From the NCBI RefSeq assembly GCF_000004195.4, contig NC_030678.2, forward strand, positions 153,179,547 to 153,243,546: a DNA stretch of 64,000 bases. Direction: 5' to 3'. The stretch comes from Xenopus tropicalis (Eukaryota > Chordata > Amphibia > Anura > Pipidae). Of the stretch, positions 1 to 11,900 are shown in pieces; the first letter of the stretch is position 1; each line of letters opens with the position of its first letter. The notes under the pieces are model-generated. The model searched no databases. It saw only the letters and a list, made by a program, of their open reading frames with translations, and was not told the origin of the DNA. Made by a program: the position numbers and the translations under genes.

Positions 1-2980
1 TCCAAAGCATTTCTAGAAGTTGAAATATCTTCAATGAATCCGTCACTCTGTTTCAGGACTGACTCACAAGTGAGAAGAGACAATGGCTCAGAGTTCATTA
101 ATTTATTTTGTTTCACCTCATCCAATTTCCCTTCCTTGCTAAAGGTACATTCCTCCTGGAAAAGTTTATGTGCTTTAGCTAGAGAGTCGTCGGAAACAGA
201 AACCTTTTTACCACCGGCAGTGCAAAAACCCGGCATGAAACCTTTTTCTGTACTTCTTCTCAGAATATTTTTTTCTTGCCATCCTGATGTCGTTGTGGGT
301 TTTGGCCCCAAATTAACATATGGGAATTGGGTCGGTTCATTTACAGGCTGTGGTATTTGTATTGTATTTTGAATATTACAGCGCAATGTAAAACTGTCTT
401 CATGTTCCTCTGCAAATATGTTTCTGGCTTTCTGGATTGAAGACTCGGACATCATAATGTTTCTCCCACTGGCAGTCTGAAAACCTTTCATGGAAAGCTC
501 AGAAAGAGAGGATTCATTACACTTTGAGTTGTCATTGATTGTTTCCTTTTGTGGTGTATGCTTTACATCAGTACTTTCACATTTTAAACAATCCAGCTGT
601 AATTCTTGATTCTGGCTTTTTTCATTACCACTCACTAGTATTGTAGCATTCTTGCCCAATGTTTTTATGAATGGTAATGAAACATTACTTTGACATACCA
701 AATGCTCAGATGTGTGTTCTGTCTTTCCACAATTTTCATTATTTATTAATTTAGAAGAGTGTTTTATATTGCTTTTTCTGCTTTCTTCTTTGGCGTGGCT
801 GAGCAATTCTTTATCATTATCTATATCATTGAACAGTTCAGCAGCTTTTTTTAGTACATCATTGTCTATATTAACTTGCTTGCCACTAGCAAGATTAAAC
901 CCTGCAAAGAGTCTTTCATTTTGTTTAACCAGAAAACCTTGTTTAGGTGCCAAGGTCACAAAATCTGGCATAGAATCATGTGTTTCTTTACTGCAACATT
1001 CTCCTGCAGAAGGCAATTCTTTTATTCCAGGACTGGAGGGAATTGCCTCCATTCCCTCAGAATGATCCCTTCCTGCTGCAAAACTATCATTAAAATCTAC
1101 GTCCTTCCAGACATCTGAGTTGTTAAGGTTCTGGGACTCGCTCCCACCTTCAGTTGAATTTTGTTTCTCAGTCACAGAAGGCACTTTCCTAAACTGAGTA
1201 AAATCAAACTGACTGTCTGCATTTTCTAGAATAGAGGAAAGTTCAGAGATTTCAGCTTGCTGGCTTTCAGTCAAATGTTCATTCAACTGGAAAGAGGTTT
1301 TAGTGGTAGAGATTGGTTTCTTTTTGTACCTGGGCAGTGCAGAAGAGGCAGCCTTTGGGCTGTATGCGGAGGCTTTCAGTGTCATTTGATGATTTGCAGC
1401 ATCCATTGCATTTTTGTCTGAAGAAGGTTCTTTTAAATGACTATTTTCTGCCATAGGTGTTTGTACTTTTGCTCTTTTTGGTGCTTTATCATTTGTGTTC
1501 TCAGATGTACTTGGTTCATTTTTACACATGGTGTTATGCATTACAAGGTTACTGGTGGACAACGCACCACCTTTTGCTTTACAATCTATGGTCCTTCCTG
1601 TTTCACTGTATCTTGTATCTTCAATATCTTCAAAAATAAGTTTACCTTTAGCAAGTGTGCTTTCTGAAATAATTATGTCTTTATTGGAAGCGGTTTTGAA
1701 TCCTTTGAAGTCTGTTTCAGAAGCAGACATATTAAAATAGCCTAATGTTTGAACATTTCCTTTTGCAGGAGGATCATCGAAACCAAAAACGTCAATTTGA
1801 TCTGAATGTTTTAAACCTGCACTCTGCTGCACGTCTCCTTTTTTGGGGGGCATACTGTCTAGGTTCTCAGATGGATTCATTCCTTTTATACATGTACTCT
1901 TAAATATGTCAGGCTTATTGCTGGATGCAGGCTTAATGAACAGCTCATTATCTTTTGCCATTATAGCTGTAGTTTGACCGCTTTCCTCTTCGATGTCTTT
2001 AAACAGCAGTCTACCTTTAGCAAATTTGTTTTCTGATACATTTATTTCTTTATTGGATGCAGTTTTGAATCCTTTTAAATTTGTTTCATACCCAGGAACA
2101 TCAAAGGGAGTTTTCTTTAAGGGCTCTTTGTTTTCTTCATTGCAGGGCTTAGCGTCACCAATGCCAAACTCAATTTCTTTGAACAAGTCACAACCTTTTA
2201 CAATATTTTTATCTGAAATATGTATTTTTTTATTAGATGCCGTTTTAAAGCCCTTGAAAGTTTTACTCAGAATTTCTGGGACTGGTAATTCAGTCAGTGC
2301 TGTCTCCTCCTCCCACAGAGACTTTCCATGGTTGGAAATAACACTCCTTGTATGATCACTAGTGACATCAGGAGTGTCTCTGGTTTCGTAACCATTACCT
2401 ACCAATGCCTGAGCAGCACTTATTTCTTGCTTCACATGAAGGAATGAGCCCTCATTACAGTCACCTACTAATTTTTCACCACTAGCTGGCTTTTTCCCTA
2501 TGCCAGTTGATGAAAATGATTGATCTTCATTCCGCCTTAATTGATTTTTTGTTTTTTCAACAAGATTTTCTGCGCTGCTCCTAAAATCGCATGCCTGAGT
2601 TAACACTTGAGGCTTTATTTGCATGTCATTGGACACATTAGAATTTAGCATTGAGCATGACACATATTGCTTAGCATGGAACTGAAGTGCCTCATGTTGT
2701 GCTGAGGCATCCTCTGGATAATCTGTTTCAAGCTGTTTTCTTGCAAAACAATTTGCTGTAGCCACAACCTTTTCCCTGATGCTTAGTGTAGCTTTGCATC
2801 TATCTTTTGTTTCAGGAACACGTTCCTCAAAATAGTCTGGAGCCCTGGCACCTTCTGAAGTGTTTTGACCGTCTGAGATAGTTTTACATAAAGAAATTCC
2901 CTTATTATCATTCTCCTTTTCCAGGAATACTGGTTTCTGCAGGCCGTTGGAATAATATTTAGCATTTGATTCTGGTTCAT
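1..2980 (-). CDS. brca2: BRCA2 exon 11 (partial, 5' part)
   Basis: The acceptor is read on the minus strand as TTATTTTAG just above 2,980. The exon starts in phase 1 (codon first bases at positions congruent to 2 modulo 3) and runs open to the window edge. The first residues read [12 protein letters not shown] after the split codon. It carries six BRC repeats and, at about 1,183 to 1,290, a segment ([11 protein letters not shown], then QFDFTQFRK) that closely matches the human stretch between BRC1 and BRC2. Human exon 11 is about 4.9 kb, so roughly 2 kb with the later BRC repeats is probably missing to the left. Confidence 0.97.
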
Positions 2981-5900
2981 CTAAAATAAAGCAATAAGAT
3001 ATTTAGTCTGATAACTATTACAAGGCACAGGCAATTCTACATCAGATGTCAGATAGAAATAACTAGGACTGAGCTGTGCAATTTAAAACAGCAGCTTATA
3101 TTAGGTATTAAACTGTTTTATTTTCATTTTCTAAATTTAGCAGAGAACATTTGGAAATGATGACACACAAGTGGGAAAGATTATTGACGTTACATGTGTT
3201 CAGTCTTAAAAATGAAAATAAAAATGGTGAGACAAGTCAAGAAGGGACAAGTCAAGAAGGAAAAGGCAGAACAGAGGAAAGGATAATTAAATTCTGCCAC
3301 CAAATATCAGTACTTATTTACAACAATACACAAATAATTCAGGCTGCAAGAACATTGCAGATTTCAGGGGAAGTGGGAAGTACTTACTTTGATTTTCCTT
3401 AATGTGAGGTTTTGGTTCATCAGAACTTAAATGACTGTTCAATGATCTCCTAGTGGCTATGCTGGTATTGCTTGCAATATGACCAGTTAACACAGTGTTT
3501 ACACTGTACATAAACTTCGATTGCTTTTTCAGAGTTGAAAATGAAGTACTAATAGTTACTCTTTCCTGGGGTTTCTTAGCACAGTCATCTACTGAACTTA
3601 ATTCACCAGTTGTTATTTTTGCTGGGTGGGTTGTTAGTTTTGTTATACAACCAACTTCACTGTTAGAAATTTCAGAAGAATCCATTTTTTCACATTGAGA
3701 AAGATTCAGTGAGTGAACAGAGTTATTTGAGGATGAAGCCATGTTATTCAAATCAGCATTAATACAATTCACATTTAAAGTGCTTTCTTTGCCAACTTTA
3801 TTAGACAGTACATTGTCGGTGCTTGGCTCATTGACTTCCTCCTGCTTTTCGGCTTCAGTAATATTACATGTATCACTTTTGTTGACAGTGATATCTTCAC
3901 AACATAGATTTGCTGCATGCAAAGTGCTATCCTGTGATTGAGTTATATCCAACTCACATATATTTAGCTGTGACCATTCATATGGAGTAGTTTCTTTGGC
4001 TATTTTTTGGTTAACAGCATTCATTTTGTAGTCTTGTTCAGGTTTCATAAGCATCTCATGATCACATTTATGATGCTCATCTAAAGGGACCAAAATGCTT
4101 TCTCCTTCTTCTGCTTTAAATAATGAAACTTGGCACTTCTGAGACTTAATAGATTCCACTTTTCTCCTAGCTTGGGTAGAATTTTTCAGCTTTCTGAGAC
4201 CAGGAGTCTTTTCACTTGCAAAAAAGATTGAGAGGACATCTTCCATTCCTTCCAGAGCATTTTCCACAGTTCTGGAAACCTCCTCGTCCTTCACTGTATT
4301 TGCAACAGTTTTCTTCCAGGCTGCCCTTGAGGAAATGGCAGACGCTTCTGGTACAGTTTTGCTCGCACTGCATGAACCTGGCTTTTCTAGTCCTGCTGAA
4401 AAATAAAAAACAGTATCCAATAATATATAGAAACCAAGTCACACGTTCACTAAAAAAACGAGATAAACAAATCACATTAATTTATAAACAAGCATCCATC
4501 GGTCGCACGAAAGATCGTACAATCGGCCACACACTGTTCAGGGCTGAAACGGCAGATAAGGAGGTAGAAACAATAGGATTTCTACCTCCTTCTGCCGATT
4601 CAGCGCTGAAGGCAGATTTTGGTCAGGTGCCTTGCCATACACGCACCGAATATCGCACGAAATGAGGTTTTGTACGATATTATCGGTGCGTGTATGGCCA
4701 GCTTTAGGCAGTTTTTTAGACTTTTTCAAATCTAGTGTGTTTGGCATTATATACTTCTTTTTGAAGTGCCATGAGGCACTGTAGAAAATCTGGAGCAACA
4801 AAAGAATTACCCAAAATAGCTGCCAATAAACAGCATTGCAGAACACGTTGGTGCTTTAAACAACGTGTTTATAATAATGTAAAGGCATCATATTAGTGTG
4901 CACTTTATGTGGCAGGAGGTTTTTATCTGGGATCAAGTACAAGAAACTGTTTTATTATTACAGAGAAAAAGCAAATAGTTTTTAAAAATAAGAATTATTT
5001 ACTTATAATGGAGTCTATGGAAGATGACCTTTCCGGAATTTTCTGGATAACAGATCCCATACCTGTATATTAGAATCACACAACAGCATATATACAGTCA
5101 CAGAGCAACATATGCTACTTAGCTACACGGTAAAGTTGGGTTAAATAAAGACTAAAGTCCTCAAGTTCAACCCCTTCAAGCAAACCCTGTGCGCATATAT
5201 ACACATACTTATACCGACCTATCTATACACTTGTATATATAAACTTTATATACACACATACCTATACCAACTAACTGCAGATCTTAAGATCTCAAAACTT
5301 GTTCTTATCAGTAACCTTTTGGGTGTTAATGTTTTGAAGGCTTTAGTACAGTAGATCGCACTGTCATCCCAGAATCTAGGTTCCTGTTAACATCTTCATC
5401 CTTATATGTTAGTCTGGCAAAATCTTATTAAATATGCAACAAATCAGAGTTTTGCATATGTAATCTAACATACCACATATTTGACGGTCTTCATTTTGTG
5501 TGCCCGTCTCAGGTGGTGGCAAATTATTCGCTTCCATATTCTCACAATTTGGGAAAAGGCTCTGTACAATCTATAAATAAAAAAAAAACGTCATTCTGTA
5601 GCTTAAGTTAACTGGACACATAAAAAATGTGGCAGCCCTAAATGTTTCTGCAGAATTGTAATCAGAACAGGGGAACAGCTATACTTATATATTTTCATGG
5701 TGCCTCTGCAGAAGATGAGAAAACATGCTACATGAGGTTTTACCATCATATGATACCCTACAAAATTCACACTGACCCTGCCACCAATGACCTTATACCA
5801 CAAACCCTCTCTGCCACTAGGCCATATACCCTGCTGTAGACAAAATACATCTTTGGCTTTCTCCAAACGTAAACATGCCCAGAAAAAAGTTTGTTCATGT

Positions 5901-8900
5901 GTGCCCTCAAAGTATAACACCAGCACACAAACATTTTGAGTTGAGTTTTATTGCACACACCAACTACATAAAATCAGAGGAAAAGTTGGTAGATGTAACT
6001 AAATGGTAATAGGTAATGCAGACAATATTACTTTTTTCCATTGCTCGGGGTACAAGGATTTATTCTACTTACACCCCCACATCAAGAATAAGCAATTATT
6101 TAATACGAACATTAATTTTTTGATATGCTTGTAACTATACTTTATTTTAAATTTGTATTGGATTTTAACAAAAGCAAAGAATTTTAACAAAAAACAGATA
6201 AGAAAACATTCATTAAGCTTATTCCATATAAAGATTTTGCTGGAAAACTGTCCATTTGATCAAAGTGAGTCTATTTAAAATATATTATTGTACTACATAA
6301 ATAAAAATGAATTATAAACAAGTATATTAGTTTGAAAGGTGGGGGTAAGAGAGAGTAGCATATCTGTGTTTGTTGGAGTATGAGTACATTGACTTGCATT
6401 ACAAAGAATACTTTTCTTAGGCTTATGTCACACATGACCTCTCTTGTGAAGGTGCACACTTCTAAGGTATAAAATCTGAATTTTCTGCCAGCCAAGACAA
6501 CCTTTGCTATTAGCTTAAGAAATGTGAAATATTATTTGTCATGCAAGTCTATACTGGTTAAGAATTATTTATCATCGAAAAAAAATTATCTGAATAAAAT
6601 AAAGGGATGAGAAAAACAACAGGTATTATGCTCCCACCTCCCCAAACTTTTCAACCCTTTTATGGCTTCATCAAGGGCACAAGTGTATAATGAAGCTGTT
6701 ATAGGGATGAAAAGATCAAGGCTGCATAAGTGAACTGTTTTAAGGACATTGTCCTGCACAATTCAAACTCATGAGAGACAAGGTTGTTTTTTTGATGTAA
6801 CAAATGGTATTGGTTTTGAAAATGTGAAAGTAAGTTACATTTTAAGTGCCAGAAATACACTGAAATGGTCCGCTGGGGAAGGTGGGTGCATAATACCTAT
6901 TGTGTTTCTCATTACTCTCTTTTATTCAAATAAAATAAGTTAAAAGAAAGCTCATAAAATATTATACTTACTGCAGCATGTTTATTTCCACTGGGCTGAT
7001 CATTAGCATGTGCTAAATAACAAAAGAAACAGAAGAGTTTATTAAAAAAAAAAAAAAAAGGGGGGGGGCTAAATTACCTTTGCTTTAAAGCAAAACAAAA
7101 CTGAATAAAAACAGAAAAAGTCAGATTTTGTCCATCCAGTTATTCATAGGTGATGATATACAGGGTTGTTTCACTGTAATTTTCAGTGCATACGTGTAGC
7201 ATTGCAGTCCCCCTAATCAGCCCCCTGTAGGCTTTCATTGCAGCTTGTCATGCAATAGTTGCCTGAAAATGTGCATAGTTTTTACCTACTTTGAAACATC
7301 TTAAAGCACGTGAAACAGCTCATGTGCCATTACCCACACAATGGTCAACCAGTTAGGTTAAACACTTCTGTTATGGATAGCTGTTTATTTATGTTACTTG
7401 CCAATTATCACAGTTGGGGAAGGAGGTGTAGCTAGTGAACTAGACCATGACATCTCTGGATCCACCTCTGCACCTAGACTTTCTTTAATACATCCAGTTT
7501 GGTTCTAGGGTAAAAAGGCATACACAATATATTAGGACCCTTAAAAACAAGACACACAATAGATGTTTTGAATCAGAATTTAACTGTGTCCAGAAGTACT
7601 TCATACACAAATCAGTTATACAAAGACAACATTTGCCTATTTCAGTGTCCTAAAAAAGGTTTTTTTTTTTATAATACTAAGTCAATCAGACAAAGTTAAA
7701 AGGTCCTAGAAGCATTTTATTTCTTTTTAGTACTGATTTCTCTACTAAAGAACCCCTCAAGACAAGACCCCCTCAGATCTGAATTAAATGATTGTCTTTT
7801 ATGGGATATACCAAATGGATTGGATGTTATAGATCAGTGCTGCGACTGAACCCTCACAAAGAAGAATTGGCTTGGACTGCCCAAAATATGCATATTAATA
7901 CTCTTAATACATTCTTACAAGATTAAATGAAAGAATACCCAGTACAAACAAAGAACATTTCACATGATCATCATGGAAGTCATTTATCATGAAAAATAAA
8001 TGAGGCTCAATGTCAAATAAAAGTTTTGTAGTTTCTATTTTCCACTATAAAGAATAAAAACTCAGGTATAACTGCACTATTAACCACAATGGCTTAAAGG
8101 ACAAGGAAAGGCTAAGTCATTTGGGGGTGCCAAAATGTTAGGCACCCCCAAGTGACTTTAATCGCTTACCTTGTACCCCAGGCTGGTGCCCCTGTTAAGA
8201 GAAAACAGCACCAGGCCGGGGTACCTGTAGCAAAAGCTTCCTCCTTCCTGCTTGTTTTGCCGGCAAATTCCCGGGACCGGCACATGCGCATTAGAGTGAA
8301 AAGCCGGCTTCTCTGTTAAAGTTCGCCTTTTCACTCTACTGCGCATGCGCGCGAGCGAAGCAGGAAGCGCTACAAGTACCCCGGGCTGGTACTGTTCTCT
8401 CAGAACAGGGGCACTAGCCCGGGGTAAAAGGTAAGCGATTTAAGTCACTTTAAGTTACTTTGCCTTTCCTTCTCTTAATGCACAAAACTATATTTTCCAG
8501 TTCAAGAAATCATATTAGGTATAAAAATACATACAGAAAACTGTTAGTGCCTTCTTCTCAAATGCAGAATTTCATAAAACCACTTACCTTCATAAGCTTT
8601 GGAGTACAAAACAGACTGCTGCAAATGTCTTAAAAAATAGAGAAGAGAAAAAAGTTTTATGTGCCTAAAAATGAAAATGGAATTAAAGCTTACATTTATA
8701 TAAATTGCAAAATAATAAATATTTACCAGGTTTCCAATCACACTGTGGTGTTTTATGTAGGTACTTATTTCGTAATGGTGTCTTGAATATTTCTTTGATA
8801 ACAGCAGGACTGAAATGACAGTAAGAGTTACTGAATCGGAATACATAACCATGCTCCTTAGGATTAATCAGAACAGTATCAACCTGGTACCTGAATTTTA

Positions 8901-11900
8901 GGTACCAATGAAATGGACAAAAAGAAAGCTGGTGACAAGTGGCAATCGAAACTGCGTGCTAGAAAATCCCAACATTACAATATACAAGCCACAAATCTAG
9001 GGTGCCAACATAATAGCGCCATAGATTCTATTGTTATGGGCTGCTCTTTGATCTATGCCATGAGCATGTTTATTGCCAACCAAATTTGTGTCAAGACCAC
9101 AAAAAGTGTTACAAAAATGGTTAATGGAGACAAGAATCAGTCTGGAAACAATTAAATATTTATGTTCAGTTTTGGTTTTGTTACATAGAGTGAAAAGAGA
9201 AAAATCAGAAAGCTTGTGTAGTTATGTATTAAACATGCAAAGTTGCTACAGGTCTTGTTACCTATACCAACCAAACAGCAAGCAGCAGTTATTGCTCAAC
9301 TGTTCCAAAGCAAAAGATTATTGGTTGGTGTGGGTCATTCATCTAGGCAAGCTATGTGGCTTTAATTACATAAGGGCGTTCATAGGCTTAAGACACTGAC
9401 CAAATACCTAATTAGTTGTTGTCCAACGCAAGTTAGGCTAAAAAAAAAAAAACGTCCAGAAATCTGAGCATTAAAAAACCCATCATAAATAAGAGGAGAC
9501 CTGGAAAAGGCATGCGAGGAATCTAAAAGCTCTCTAATACAACATTTTATATATTTTTTTCTTATTTTACCTTTCGTTGAGGCATCGACTTGAGGGACTG
9601 AAAACTTCACTTGCTTGATGCTGCATTTGGGTACAGTTACTTTTCTCAAGTCTAACATTGTTTCCATTATCTGCAAAAAAACAAGTGAAACGTTTTAGTA
9701 ATTACCCTCAAGAGAGGATTAGAGGTAGTGGGCATGTACCAGACCTTGGCTTGCTGAGTTGCACAGGCGTCATGCACAGGGAGGAAGGGAGAAAAGCAAT
9801 GCAGTAAGTTTAAAAGAGAAACTGTATAGAGCTTATACTTACGAGGCATATTCATAAAATACTTTTCCTTGTCCTATTAAGCATACTTATTAGGGACAGA
9901 ACCACCTTTATTTTTTCATACAAATCAGTAAGGTTGTATAATCAGTTCATAAATGAAGCAGTTCCTTACACTTCACCTTATATGCAATATATATAAGATT
10001 CCATTCAATGTTTACAAGAATACACCTGAATTTACCTGTTGCATTCTGCCTTTTATCCAGCTCTGTCAAAGAAGAAGCAAAAAGAGGTGATAGTAAACGC
10101 TCCTTAAAGATGACTGGAGTGGAATCTAATTGGCTATAAATTGACGACTTCAGTTTAGGAGTTTTGATGTTGTTTTCATGGAGATCATCCAAACTGCATT
10201 CATGATCTTCACATGTTCTTGACTTGTAAGGCAAGGCTTCAGCAGTGAGCTCTTCAAACCAGTTTAGACTGATAGGCCCTAAATCTGTAATACACACAAC
10301 CAAACAGTTGCACAGTGAGTGCATAAACAAAAATAAAACTGAATTTCAACAGGCAGAGGCCAAAATATTGCCAGCCAGTTGGAAATAGTTATTCGTTACC
10401 AGACAATTGATTTTCTGAAATCTGTATATACTTATTGTTTTTTTCATGTATTATAGAAGGCAAAAGGTTATTTACAATGACCCCAGACAGAAGCACAAGA
10501 GTGTGCAATATGTTTATGAAAAGAGAACTTCAAGATTAAATGAAAAACTAAAGTGCTTAACTTCTCCCAGGGGTCTGGGTGCTCTCGGCACCTTGCCTTC
10601 CACTTTGTAAATGATCCCTATTAGGGCCAAACTAGGGGTAGGCAGAATCAGCGGTGCCTAGGGTGCAACCATGGGAGGCTCTAGGCATGTTCCTCTTCCT
10701 TCGCCTACCCATAGTCTGAGCCGTCATTCCCCACTGCCGCTTGTCAGTACCGCTCCAGTGCGTGCTCCCCCCACCCCCAGAAGTGTCACTGGAGCAGTGC
10801 TGGACGGCTGGCCATGTTGCATAGGGTGCCCAACTGGCTTGGCCCAGCTCTGATCGCTATAGTTTTTCACTTAGCAGCTTGTTTATTTGCCCATTGAAGC
10901 AGTAGGACGACTCAACCTGTTGAGACTTTTGGTGCGATAACTTTCCTACAGACAGCATTTCCATGTTACATAGGATAGGGTGCACTCTGTAAGATATTCA
11001 TGCTTAAACAATTCTTGACCAAGCTCCAGGTCACAATACCTGAGTGAGAGCAATGCGTGCTAAACAGATCATAGAAGACAGATTTTCCAAGTTGCGGTGC
11101 AGCCATTTCTCTTCAAAAAAAAAATAATGTCACAAATAAATCTGTAAAAGAAAAAAAAAAGTTCATGTTCAACTTTTAATACGCAGATATATATACACAT
11201 ATTTTTTAATATAAAAAAAAAAAATCTTTGTGCATTCTTTATTTCTTTATGTACTGGGACACGGTATAACCAAATGCAACAATACTTATCAGGGCCCAGC
11301 ATATTTTAGAGAACGGGCTCTTGTTATCTCATATTACCACAAATCATTCATTAGGAAACAGAATGCAGCAAAACTTTTTAGGGACCATTTTTAAATATGG
11401 GAGAAGGCCAGCAACAATTTTGGTTCAAAAAACATCCCAACCCCAGCCTTAGTGTGACCCATTCTATCTGACCAATCAGATTTCAGCATTCCATAACGTA
11501 TAAACAAATATAACAAAACATGTACCTTTGGGTTTTCAAAGGTGACCAATCAGATGATACTATTTTATAGTATGAAAAACAAAAATACTATATGCACCGC
11601 TGTTGCTGTGAAGCAGTGAAAAGTGTTTTATTAGCTCACAAAAAGTGGCAATGTTTCGGGCATATACCAGGCCCTTTATCAAGCCCAGGCAACAGTTGCG
11701 CCTATAGTATTTTTGTTTTTCATATGATTTATTTTCTGGGCGACCTGGCAGTTTGGAGCCCCACTGGGAAATGTAGAAAACTGACAGATCATCCACAAGG
11801 CTTAGATTGTAAGCTCTACGGGGCAGGGACCTCCTTCCTACTGTGTCTCATACCTCATGGCACTTATTCCCTGTGCATTTATATATATTTATTTATTATA

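Noticed and set aside
712..1065. Plus-strand open frames across BRCA2 exon 11 (also 1,993 to 2,355 and 4,216 to 4,665)
   Set aside because: They are antisense shadows of the confirmed BRCA2 frame.
2783..2980. A minus-strand frame starting [10 protein letters not shown] at the exon 11 border
   Set aside because: It is the wrong frame. Exon 11 starts in phase 1, and the correct frame (EPESNAKYY) continues to the BRC repeats.
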